Below are positions 1-8,522 of a stretch of DNA of 64,000 bases, in pieces; position 1 is the stretch's first letter, and each line of letters begins with the position of its first letter. A program made the position numbers and the translations under genes. The stretch lies in contig JAJFJS010000014.1 of the NCBI GenBank assembly GCA_021773815.1, forward strand, positions 1 through 64,000. The letters are read 5' to 3'. The notes below the pieces were generated by a model. That model was not told the DNA's origin. It searched no databases and saw only the letters and a program-made list of their open reading frames with translations. Origin of the DNA: Gammaproteobacteria bacterium (lineage in GTDB: Bacteria; Pseudomonadota; Gammaproteobacteria; Steroidobacterales; GCA-2729495).

Positions 1-3
1 TTT

Positions 4-1896
4 CTAGAAACGGTATTTCGCGCCGATCCGTCCGCGGAAACCGGCCGCGGGGAAGCCGACCGCTTCCTGATACGCGTTGTCGAACAGGTTGTCGACGGCA
101 AAGCCGACACTGAATGCCTCGGTTGTCTGCCAGGTCAGCGCGGTGTCCACGCGTGCATAGCCGGCGAGGCGTCGACTGCCGGTCGCCACGGACGACTCGT
201 AGAATTCGTCGAGCGCATACGCATGCGTCACCCAGCGCCAGTCCTGGATCGGCGACCAGTCGATAACGATACCGCCGCGCCACTTCGGCCGGCCGCGCAG
301 GACCGCATCGCTGCCCTTGATGTCGGTGTCGAGATACGTCACGTGCGCCCGAATATGTAATTGATCGAGCGGCGCATACTCTACGGCCGCCTCGGCGCCG
401 CGGGTCTCGACGGTGTCGCGATTGACGTTGATAAACAGGTCGGGATCGAAGTCGACGAGATCGTCGTATTCGTTGCGGAATGCAAGTATTTCAAATGCGC
501 CGTCGCCGCCGCGAAACCGGCGCCGAATTCCGATGTCGATGCTGTCGCCTGTTTCCGAGCGCAGTTCCGGGTTGCCGACGATCGGATGCGCCAGCGCGAA
601 AAAGCTCGGCGCCTTAAATCCCTCGCCCCAGTTTGCCCGCAGCTCGGTGAGTCCGTCCGGCAACCGATACAGCACGCCGAGGCGTCCCGTGACGACGCTG
701 CGGATGGCGTCCGGGTCGTCCCACCGGATGCCGCCCTGTGCGGTCACCGGGCCCAGCGTCCAATGGGCCTCGGCGAAAGCGCTGACGGTATCGCGGTCCA
801 GGTCGAAGTTGGTCGGCACCGGGAAGCCAAAATCGATCGTGCCGGCGCTGCGCCCATTCTCGTTCTTCCATTCGGCGCCGATCAGGCCTGACATGCCGCC
901 GGGCAGCTCGGTCGCCAGCGTGGCGGATACCTGCTGGCGATCGAAATCGGTGTCTGCTGCATTCGGCGGCACACCGTCGAAGGTGCCCGTTGCGATGCCG
1001 GGAGAGCTATAGGCTTCGTCACGGGTATAGATACTGGCCCGGATCGCAGTCTTCCAGCGTTCGGCGAAATCATAGCCGAGATCCGCGCCCGCGCGGGCTT
1101 CGGTGATGTCGCGCGTATCGAGGTCGCGAAGCACGGCCAGCAGCGGGCCGCCGCTGTCTTCGGGGAAACCGGTGGTGTCGAGTTCCTGGTAGCCGAACGA
1201 CAGCCCGGCGGTTCCGGAACCGCCAAACGTCGTCGCGAGCTTACCGTTCACGCCGCCCGCTTCGTAGTCGGCACCCGCGACGTCGCCGTTGTCATCGGTG
1301 ACATAGGCGCCCAGTCCGATATCGATATTCGCCAGCGTACCGCCGTAGAAACCGTTGACGGATCCGTAGCCGTCGGTGCCGGCGGCGATACGGATGTCCG
1401 AGCCGGACGCGGCGTCCCGGGAGATGAAGTTTATGACGCCGGACAGCGCGTCGGAGCCGTAGACGGGCGACATGGCGCCGAAGATCGTTTCGACCTGTCC
1501 GACCTGCGCTTGCTCGAGGCTGCCGAGATCGTAGGCGCCGCCGCGTGAATTAGTCGGGTCGTTGACCTGGATGCCGTCGATTAATACGAGGGTGAAATTA
1601 GGTTCGCCCCCGCGCAGCAGGATACTGGTGATGCCGCCGCGCCCCCCCTGCTGAATCACGTTCGTGCCCGGAATTTGGCGCAGCACCTCGGCCGCGCTGG
1701 CCGCATGCAGGTGCTCAATCTCGTCGCGCGCAATGATGTTGACCGACTGGCTGAGCTCCGCGGACGGCTGGGCCAGGCGCGATGCCGTGACGACCACGTT
1801 GTCGGTCTGTCCGTTGCCGGCGATGGACGCTGTGGAGACCAGTGCCAGGGTGATTCCGGCCCGAATCCATACTCTATATTTGCGGGGACGATGCAT
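4..1896 (-). CDS. TonB-dependent outer-membrane receptor, BtuB-like
   Basis: Predicted gated outer-membrane channel that takes up a scarce ligand using TonB energy. A signal peptide (about residues 1-27) is followed by a TonB-box-like DNVVVTASR, a plug domain (about 40-160, with SILLRGGEPNFTLVLIDG and GAMSPVYGSDALSGVINF), then a beta-barrel ending in KYRF with the usual terminal Phe. The 630-residue length and plug wording match the BtuB/vitamin B12 branch best, but the substrate is inferred only. I chose the ATG at 1896 because GGAAG lies 8 nt upstream; an ATG at 1911 and a GTG at 1938 are alternatives. No cobalamin riboswitch is visible in the short upstream gap. Confidence 0.85.
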   Translation of the reverse strand: MHRPRKYRVWIRAGITLALVSTASIAGNGQTDNVVVTASRLAQPSAELSQSVNIIARDEIEHLHAASAAEVLRQIPGTNVIQQGGRGGITSILLRGGEPNFTLVLIDGIQVNDPTNSRGGAYDLGSLEQAQVGQVETIFGAMSPVYGSDALSGVINFISRDAASGSDIRIAAGTDGYGSVNGFYGGTLANIDIGLGAYVTDDNGDVAGADYEAGGVNGKLATTFGGSGTAGLSFGYQELDTTGFPEDSGGPLLAVLRDLDTRDITEARAGADLGYDFAERWKTAIRASIYTRDEAYSSPGIATGTFDGVPPNAADTDFDRQQVSATLATELPGGMSGLIGAEWKNENGRSAGTIDFGFPVPTNFDLDRDTVSAFAEAHWTLGPVTAQGGIRWDDPDAIRSVVTGRLGVLYRLPDGLTELRANWGEGFKAPSFFALAHPIVGNPELRSETGDSIDIGIRRRFRGGDGAFEILAFRNEYDDLVDFDPDLFINVNRDTVETRGAEAAVEYAPLDQLHIRAHVTYLDTDIKGSDAVLRGRPKWRGGIVIDWSPIQDWRWVTHAYALDEFYESSVATGSRRLAGYARVDTALTWQTTEAFSVGFAVDNLFDNAYQEAVGFPAAGFRGRIGAKYRF

Positions 1897-1993
1897 AACG
1901 AGGGCTTCCATGCGGGTGCATTCCGTTGCGGACGACACTTTATAACTTATTGTGGGTAAATTTCGGCACCATGATCCGGATCCGACAACAACG

Positions 1994-3295
1994 CTATGAA
2001 GTTACGTCCGGAGCCGGAATCTCTGCGGCCGGCTGCAGGAAATCGAACACGTCGCGATAACGTGCCAGCACCGAGCCGAGGTTGATCTCGTTCAGGAATA
2101 CCGAATAGGCGAGATAACTGGTCAGGAAGCGCAGATCGGTGGCCCAGGGCGGCATGTAGCGCGGTTCGACGAGCAGGCCTTCGTCGCGCAGCAGCCGAAT
2201 GGCATCGAGATCGGCCAGATCGAATTTACCGATGAACAGCAGTCGCGTCAGCGACGGGTCGCCGGCCTGCACCGCCGCGCGCAGGAAGCTGTGTACTTCC
2301 AGTAGTCCCTGCAGGTAGACGACGTCCTTGGTCAGCGGTGCGCCGCCGGTCACGACGCCGCCGCGCACGACCCGCCGGGCGTTCTCGAACGCCTCGAACT
2401 CGTTTTCCGAAACATCCAGGAAGTACTGATACAGCTGGATGAAATCGGCGCCGTCGAGCGCCATCTGAATCGCGATCACGCGATCGGCGAGTCGCTTGAG
2501 CCGCTGGGGGTCGAGCGCGCCGGACAGGAACTCGGCGAACACGGCCAGTCCCTCCTGCGTGCGCGCATTGCCCGGATGCGCCTCGCCCAGAATCGGAAAA
2601 CGTTGTTGTCGGCTGCCGTTCTTGCCGGTCGCGATGTGCACCAGCGCCTCATGCTGCAGCAACTGGGTGGTGTCCAGATCCGAAAACACCGCATTTGCCC
2701 GCAGCTTTATCACGTTCTTGCCGGCCGTCGCCTTGGCCGACAACGTCGGCGTGACTTCCACGCGCGGCGCATCGTCCGCGAAATATTTCGGCAGATCCTG
2801 GTCGAGCCGGGTCTTGACCTGATCGGCCGAGAATGTTTCGCGGTTGCCGGCCAGCGTGGTCGGATCACGGAACGCGGCGAGCAGTCCGTCGAGTCGCGCT
2901 GCCAATTCCAGCGCGGTGGCCTTGCCGTCGGCCAGCGTTTTCTGCGGATACCCGTAGAGACGCATGCCGGGTTCGACGATGCCCTGCGTACCTAGTTGGG
3001 ACAGCAGCAGCGCCGTGTCCCCGACGGTATCGGCCAGCCGGCTGAGCCACCGATGCACGGGCGAATCGCCGTGGATCAGCTTGCGTGCCGCTGCCACGGC
3101 TTCTTGTGCCGAGCGCGGATCGACCGGGACATATTCCGGCCGCGGCATGCTGCGCGCACCATCGGCGAAAAACCGGTCGGCGAGTTCCGCCGGCCACGCC
3201 GTCCGGCCCAGGACCGGCAGTTTGTCCTCGGCCCCATAGAGCAGTTGGCCCGCCGCCGTCAGACGTTCCAGTTCCTTGTCCGAAAAATGTGCCAT
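1994..3295 (-). CDS. DUF1704 / QEGLA-motif protein, putative zinc metallopeptidase
   Basis: A 433-residue protein carrying the two marks of the DUF1704 (TIGR02421) family: an HExxxH-type motif, HEALVH at residues 215-220, and QEGLA at 247-251. The eukaryotic relatives (KIAA0895/MATCAP) are tyrosine carboxypeptidases using this HExxxH zinc site, so peptidase chemistry is likely here, but the bacterial substrate is unknown. No signal peptide is seen, so it should be cytoplasmic. The ATG at 3295 gives the family-like N-terminus (MAHFSDKELERL); an in-frame extension to 3388 looks non-coding. It stands alone, divergent from the lipoprotein at 3550. Confidence 0.8.
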   Translation of the reverse strand: MAHFSDKELERLTAAGQLLYGAEDKLPVLGRTAWPAELADRFFADGARSMPRPEYVPVDPRSAQEAVAAARKLIHGDSPVHRWLSRLADTVGDTALLLSQLGTQGIVEPGMRLYGYPQKTLADGKATALELAARLDGLLAAFRDPTTLAGNRETFSADQVKTRLDQDLPKYFADDAPRVEVTPTLSAKATAGKNVIKLRANAVFSDLDTTQLLQHEALVHIATGKNGSRQQRFPILGEAHPGNARTQEGLAVFAEFLSGALDPQRLKRLADRVIAIQMALDGADFIQLYQYFLDVSENEFEAFENARRVVRGGVVTGGAPLTKDVVYLQGLLEVHSFLRAAVQAGDPSLTRLLFIGKFDLADLDAIRLLRDEGLLVEPRYMPPWATDLRFLTSYLAYSVFLNEINLGSVLARYRDVFDFLQPAAEIPAPDVTS

Positions 3296-3549
3296 CAAAT
3301 ATTTACTTGTGCGAATCCCGATTTTGTAACATAGCAAAGTTACTGCGGATTCCGCAGAACTATCGTCCGCAGAACTATGGTACGTCATTCATTGACCGGC
3401 TCCGGTGACGCTGTGAATGATGTGTCTCGCGCTGATTTGGTCTGCCTGTGACGGTCGGTTACTATCGGGTCGGATCGAGGCTGGCCACTGCGATTTGCGG
3501 TCAGGATTCTTCGGTACCGGTACGATTGTTTTTTTGGGGGGGTGAATTA

Positions 3550-3999
3550 ATGAAGGTCAACAGAACGTTTTTCGCAGTCCTTGCGATCACTGGCTGCGCA
3601 GCGTTTTCAACGGGGTGTTCGGTCAATCGCGCGACCGGTCAGGTGACGCCGGGCGTCGATCTGTCGCAGGTCGATACGTACTACGTCGTCAGGGCGGAAA
3701 CCGACAAGCACGACATCAATGAGATTATCGTTCAGCAGTTAACGGACAGAGGGTTCAGCGCGTCGACCGGTTCCGGGACGGCGATGCCCGAATCGGCAGG
3801 CACCAGGGTCACGTATATCGATCGATGGATGTGGGACATTACGATGTATCTGCTGGAATTGACGATCTCCATTACCGATGCGCAGACGGATTACACGCTG
3901 GCGTCTGGCAACTCGTACCACACATCGCTGACCCGCAAGTCGGCAGAGGAAATGGTTGAAGAGGTGCTGGGGAATATTTTCGGGGAGACGGAAGAATGA
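3550..3999 (+). CDS. hypothetical lipoprotein
   Basis: A 149-residue protein with a lipoprotein signal: MKVNRTFF, a hydrophobic stretch, then the lipobox STGC around residue 22. Lipidation at that Cys and anchoring in an envelope membrane are therefore expected. The mature part starts SVNRATGQVTPGVDLS and has no motif I can name; its fold may resemble DUF4136-like lipoproteins. A G-rich Shine-Dalgarno tract lies just before ATG 3550. Its last codons overlap the start of the next lipoprotein gene by 4 bp, so the two are probably translated together and may act as partners. Confidence 0.75.
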   Translation: MKVNRTFFAVLAITGCAAFSTGCSVNRATGQVTPGVDLSQVDTYYVVRAETDKHDINEIIVQQLTDRGFSASTGSGTAMPESAGTRVTYIDRWMWDITMYLLELTISITDAQTDYTLASGNSYHTSLTRKSAEEMVEEVLGNIFGETEE

Positions 4000-4538
4000 T
4001 ATTTTCCAATTCGGTACTGCGGGTTATTGCGCTCATTGCGGTCGTCACGCTCGGCAACTCGCTGACAGCGTGTTCGATGACGACAAAAACCGAGGCGATG
4101 ATTCCGGAAAACCTCGTAACGCGGTCAGTGCGCCATGCGGATGCCGTCGGCCTGATGGTCAGTGGCGAATCCGGCGGCATTACGATAGAGAATTTCACCC
4201 AGGCAGTTGCCGATGCGGTCGTCGCCAGCGGTGCATTCGCGCGCATCGATAACGGCGCCGGCGTGCCATATCTGCTCGATATTCAAATCACCGATGTCCG
4301 CAGCCCATTGTTTGGCGGGAAGATGACGGTCAGCATGAACTCGACCTGGCGGCTGTTCCGCACGGCTGACCGGACGGCGCTGATGGATGAAAAGATCCAG
4401 ACCACTTATACGGGCGGTGCGTTCGAGGGCGGAATGGTTGGCGCCAACCGTGTGCGCGTCGCGACCGAGGGTACGGCGCGGGAAACGATCCGCGTCGGTA
4501 TCGACAAGATCGTCGCGCTGAATCCGGGCGAGGAATGA
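3996..4538 (+). CDS. hypothetical lipoprotein, coupled to the preceding one
   Basis: A 180-residue protein starting inside the stop of the preceding gene (ATGA overlap), a sign of translational coupling. The N-terminus is a lipoprotein signal with lipobox LTAC near residue 26. The mature domain has a segment PYLLDIQITDVRSPLFGG and a later GGAFEGGMVGANRV, reminiscent of small outer-membrane-directed lipoproteins that form beta sandwiches, but I do not recognise the family. Function unknown; with its neighbour it is likely an envelope-associated pair. Confidence 0.72.
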   Translation: MIFSNSVLRVIALIAVVTLGNSLTACSMTTKTEAMIPENLVTRSVRHADAVGLMVSGESGGITIENFTQAVADAVVASGAFARIDNGAGVPYLLDIQITDVRSPLFGGKMTVSMNSTWRLFRTADRTALMDEKIQTTYTGGAFEGGMVGANRVRVATEGTARETIRVGIDKIVALNPGEE

Positions 4539-4686
4539 CGGCTTTTATTGCCCCGCAACACACTTGACATAATCTGGCTCCCGGGTCTTCCCGAACCGCC
4601 GATTCACCTGCGGTTCAGGCTTGCGGCCCTACCATCGATCCTGCGTGAAAGACACGGCGGCGCCCGGCGTCGCCAGGAGGATCGAC

Positions 4687-6213
4687 ATGGTCACTTGGTA
4701 TTTGACTCTTGTGAAACACGTCCGCGGCCTGCCGCTGCGGGCCGGCGTAATCGCGGTCGTGGCGGCGCTCGCCGTCGGCGGCGTGCAGGCCCAGGAGTCG
4801 TCGGCCTATACGTTCGCCGAACTTGAGGAACTCGTCGGTCCGGTCGCGCTGTACCCGGATACGCTGCTGGCAATCGTGCTGCCGGCGGCAAGTTATCCGT
4901 TGCAGATCGTCGCGGCAGCGCGGTATCTCGAGGCGCTCGACACCAATCCGGATCTGCAACCCGACGAGAACTGGGACGATGCCGTCGTCGCGCTGCTGAA
5001 TTATCCCGAGATCATCGAACTGATGAATGAGGATCTCGACTGGACGTGGGATCTCGGCGCGGCTGTCGTCGACCAGCAGGCAGATGTGCTGGCGGCCGTT
5101 CAGTCGTTTCGCGGTCGCGCCGTCGTAGCGGGCAATCTGCAAACCGACGACCGACAGACCGTCAAGCGAGTTGACGACGTCATAGAAGTCACGCCCGTCG
5201 ATTCGGAAGTGATCTACGTGCCGTATTACGAGCCGAGCCGTGTCGTCGTCTACCAGCGTCAGCCCGTTTACTACTACTATCCGCGCTCCTATCCGGTCTA
5301 TTACTACCCGTACCCGGCAAGTTACTCATTCTCGAACGGTTTCTTCTGGGGCGTGACGACGGCCTATACGGTCGGCTGGCTGACGCACCGCGTGCACTTT
5401 CATCATATTGGCTACGCGAGCCACCCGTACTACGGTCGCCGCTATGTCGAACGCTATCGGATCCGGCATGCGCGGCGGGTGCGCCATCGACAGGTCGCGC
5501 TCCCGGTGCGTGGCGCCGCGTCTTACGGGTCGCCTGTCGGCACGGCGTGGCAGCCGGGCGGGCGCCATGGGGACGGCCCGCGATACCGCAAGGGATATCG
5601 CACGGAAAACCGGGCGCCGCATCGTCGCGAGTTGGTGCATCGGGGCGGGCGGACAAATTTCAACAGCGCCGGGGTACGGTTCCGTCGTGACACGGTGCGC
5701 GGCCCGCGCGCGGGATCGAACGGCGGTCGGGTCGACCGCACGCGTACCAGGTCCGGCAATCGTGCCGGTATTCGCACCGGTCGCGATCCGGGTGGCGTGA
5801 AGTTGCGTCATCGCAAGCCCGCGGCGTCGGGCGGCACCGGGCGACGATCCGCCGATGGTGTCCGCACGCAACTGCAACCGAATCGGGGTAAGCAGGCGGA
5901 GCGCCGGGATGCGCCGCGTCGACAACGGGCCGTCAAGCCGCGCTTGACGGATGGTCGAGCGGGTCGCAAGGTCGGTCGACAAGACCGTGAAAGGGTCGCG
6001 GCCGAGCCGCGCTCGCCGCGCCGAGAGCCGGCGGCAAAGCAGCCGCGTGCTGATCAACCGAAGCCGGCGCCGGCACGTCAGGAGCGCCGCTCAGAGCCAC
6101 GTGCGGCACGGGCCGCCGGCCGCGATGCATCGGGACCCCGCGCCAATGCGCCGTTGACGCGCCGGGCTGACACGGTCCGCGGCGGACGATCCGGGCGCCG
6201 CAATCCGCGCTGA
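4687..6213 (+). CDS. DUF3300 secreted protein with long arginine-rich tail
   Basis: A 508-residue protein. An N-terminal signal segment ending near VQAQ is followed by the DUF3300 domain (about residues 40-200, with LVGPVALYPDTLLAIVLPA and VIYVPYYEPSRVVVY). A Tyr/Pro-rich linker follows, then roughly 250 residues dominated by Arg, Gly, Pro and Ala. ATG 4687 is chosen because AGGAGG sits just upstream. DUF3300 has no assigned biochemical role; location is probably periplasm or envelope. The tail is so basic that binding to anionic polymers is conceivable, but this is inference. Confidence 0.8.
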   Translation: MVTWYLTLVKHVRGLPLRAGVIAVVAALAVGGVQAQESSAYTFAELEELVGPVALYPDTLLAIVLPAASYPLQIVAAARYLEALDTNPDLQPDENWDDAVVALLNYPEIIELMNEDLDWTWDLGAAVVDQQADVLAAVQSFRGRAVVAGNLQTDDRQTVKRVDDVIEVTPVDSEVIYVPYYEPSRVVVYQRQPVYYYYPRSYPVYYYPYPASYSFSNGFFWGVTTAYTVGWLTHRVHFHHIGYASHPYYGRRYVERYRIRHARRVRHRQVALPVRGAASYGSPVGTAWQPGGRHGDGPRYRKGYRTENRAPHRRELVHRGGRTNFNSAGVRFRRDTVRGPRAGSNGGRVDRTRTRSGNRAGIRTGRDPGGVKLRHRKPAASGGTGRRSADGVRTQLQPNRGKQAERRDAPRRQRAVKPRLTDGRAGRKVGRQDRERVAAEPRSPRREPAAKQPRADQPKPAPARQERRSEPRAARAAGRDASGPRANAPLTRRADTVRGGRSGRRNPR

Positions 6214-6353
6214 CGGTTTTTGCTTGCGCCCGCCGCGGGGTGGGCGGCCAACCGCAGTCATTCAGTTGGTGTGCCGTTGGACATCGCGGCGACGTGATTC
6301 CATACTCGGTCGTCCGTCATGCGCCGAGCGTGGAATTGCAGGGGGAATCGATC

Positions 6354-7433
6354 ATGAGTATCCATTCGAGATCTGTTTGTGCCGCTCTGGCTGCCATTAT
6401 CCTGATCGCCGGCTCTGTGCAGGCCGCCGACATGGTGATGAATCATGAACCGGGCCCCTACAAGATGACGAAATTCGGCCGCAGCGGCGAAACGATTCCG
6501 TTGAACGGACCGGTGATTCACGTTTTTTCGAAAGACGGGAAGCAATACGACGCCATCGCCAATGATAACCAGAACCTCAAACATGTGTCCCAAGTGGGCG
6601 GTATTTGCGGGCGTCGTTCCCAGTCGATCGGTTCCGCCTCGCTAGAGGTCGGCGGCGTCACGCACACGGTCGGCGGCACGGGCGGGAACGTGATGCAGCG
6701 CCATACCGAGTCGTTTGCCTTTCCGTTCGCGGTGCCCGATATGGCCAGGAAGCCCGCGGCGGCGTGCAATTTCGAACTGGACAAACGCGTCGCGCAAGGT
6801 AACAAGACTCGTGAATACTGGCTGGAACGAGGCTTCGTCGTCCGGTATGAAAATGCCTACGAGGCCACGTTTACGGCATCCTGCGCGGGCGGCGTGAGCC
6901 GCGGGGATTTCGGCGTCGAGAAAATCCGGACGCCGGTCTGGATCGCCTGTGCCGCGACCGAGCCCGGATCGCAGCCGAAGGCCAATACGCCGGCGCGACA
7001 GCCCAAGTCGCGGGCCCGGCCGCCGCTGCCGTTGAAGGTCAGCGCCAAGCTGGAAGCCACGCAGCGGGGCACGATCCATGCGTCTGAATGCCCGGTCACG
7101 GTGCGCTATACGGGATCGATCTGGGTGTCGCGTCCCGATACCACGGTCCGCTATCAGATCGTCGGGGCGGACTGGCAATCCCCCGAACGACAACTGACGA
7201 TCGACAAAACCGGCAGCATTGAGATTACCGGCTGGACGCAGTATTTCCGCGAACAGCCGCGCGACCCGAACGCGTTGGCGGCATCCACACCGGGGGCAGG
7301 TGAACCCGATGCCAAAGGCAGCGCACGCCTCGAGGTCCGCTACGAGGGCGGCACGGTGCGATCCGAGGCCATACCGTACAAGGTTTTCTGTAATTCGGCG
7401 CCGCCGAAGCGTTCGCGGCTCAGGAAGGAGTGA
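6354..7433 (+). CDS. hypothetical secreted protein
   Basis: A 359-residue protein with a clear Sec signal peptide (cleavage near SVQA-AD, about residue 25) and a ribosome site (AGGGGGA) before ATG 6354. The mature protein starts DMVMNHEPGPYKM and holds several Cys (GGICGRR, PAAACNFELD, TASCAGG, VWIACAA, ASECPVT, KVFCNSA) that could form disulfides in the periplasm. A Pro/Arg-rich hinge near the middle separates two probable beta domains. I do not recognise the family. It ends 20 bp from a convergent gene. Confidence 0.65.
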   Translation: MSIHSRSVCAALAAIILIAGSVQAADMVMNHEPGPYKMTKFGRSGETIPLNGPVIHVFSKDGKQYDAIANDNQNLKHVSQVGGICGRRSQSIGSASLEVGGVTHTVGGTGGNVMQRHTESFAFPFAVPDMARKPAAACNFELDKRVAQGNKTREYWLERGFVVRYENAYEATFTASCAGGVSRGDFGVEKIRTPVWIACAATEPGSQPKANTPARQPKSRARPPLPLKVSAKLEATQRGTIHASECPVTVRYTGSIWVSRPDTTVRYQIVGADWQSPERQLTIDKTGSIEITGWTQYFREQPRDPNALAASTPGAGEPDAKGSARLEVRYEGGTVRSEAIPYKVFCNSAPPKRSRLRKE

Positions 7434-7454
7434 CGGGCAGCCCGTCGTCGCGGA

Positions 7455-8522
7455 TCAGTCGACGGGAACGAGTTCATCGGCGACGCGCAGCGCTGCCTCG
7501 GCGGTTTCCGCGTAACCGTCGGCGCCCAGATCCTTCCACAGATCCGGTGCGCCGTTCAGCCCGTTGCCGCCGACCATGATGCGCACGCCGTTGCCGAGTC
7601 GGGCCCGGATCTCTTCGATCGTGTGCTGCAGATTGGGCAGCTGGGCGCTGAGCGCCAGTGACAGCAGTACGATGTCGGCCTCGAAGCATTCGATTGCGGC
7701 CGGGACGTCGCTCCTGGGCACGTCGGGGCCGAGGTAGATCGTGCGCCAGCCGTCAAATTCCAGCAGGTAGGCGATCGCCCGGATGCCGATCTCGTGGATA
7801 TTGCCGGCGACGGCCGCGGCAACGGCCGTCCGGCCGCGGTCGGGCACATGCTTGCCGCGGCTCGCCAGCACGGCCATCAGTCGCTGGGTCGTCATCGTCA
7901 CCATGTGCTCTTCGGCGACGGAAATCTCATTGATGTGCCACAGTCGGCCGACCTCCCGCTGCGCGGGCAGCAGAACTTTCAGTATCGCGTCCCGTTCGCT
8001 GAGTCCGTCGTCGACGGCGTCCAGCACGATGGACATGCCCGGTATTGCGTTGCCCGCGATGACAGCCTGGATGTAGCGCAGGGCGACGCGTTCGGTCATC
8101 AGGCCCGCATCGAGCGTGCAGCGCTCGATATCGTCTGCCGCCCGGTCGATGGCGACCAGCGCCGCGTCGATGCTCTCGATCGCAAGCCGTAGTCCGTCGC
8201 CGCTCAGGTAAGGCTGGATCGCCGTGCGCAGGCTGTCGAGGCTGGCGGCGAGATCGCCGGGCTCGACTTTTCGTGCGACCATCGCGGTGCGTGACCAATT
8301 GACACGTGACACGAACAGGTGGGCTTGTCCGGCAGCCAGCGCCGTGCTCAGTTCGAGTGCGCGCTGTCGCAAGTGCTCGGTCCAGACGGGGGACGCATTG
8401 TCGCCGAACCGCGATCGGATTCCCGGATCTTTTTCCAGCAGCGCGGCGGTCGCGGCGGCGGCGATGTCGCCGGAATGCTGTTCCAGCAATCGGGCTGCGT
8501 CGATGGCGGGTCTCGTCGTCAT
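7455..8522 (-). CDS. cobalamin-binding sensor-type protein (CarH-like cap plus B12-binding domain)
   Basis: A 355-residue protein. The C-terminal half has the B12-binding Rossmann domain with GNIHEIGIR (His243 as the expected lower cobalt ligand). The preceding helical cap (about 145-225) contains LWHINEISVAEEH, the W...EH pattern seen in CarH/LitR-type light sensors and related corrinoid proteins. The first 130 residues are helical and are not a MerR DNA-binding domain. The start ATG at 8522 overlaps the RND pump stop by 4 bp, so it belongs to that operon. Likely a sensor or partner rather than an enzyme; light sensing is only a possibility. It could instead be an MtbC1-like corrinoid protein. 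Confidence 0.78.
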   Translation of the reverse strand: MTTRPAIDAARLLEQHSGDIAAAATAALLEKDPGIRSRFGDNASPVWTEHLRQRALELSTALAAGQAHLFVSRVNWSRTAMVARKVEPGDLAASLDSLRTAIQPYLSGDGLRLAIESIDAALVAIDRAADDIERCTLDAGLMTERVALRYIQAVIAGNAIPGMSIVLDAVDDGLSERDAILKVLLPAQREVGRLWHINEISVAEEHMVTMTTQRLMAVLASRGKHVPDRGRTAVAAAVAGNIHEIGIRAIAYLLEFDGWRTIYLGPDVPRSDVPAAIECFEADIVLLSLALSAQLPNLQHTIEEIRARLGNGVRIMVGGNGLNGAPDLWKDLGADGYAETAEAALRVADELVPVD

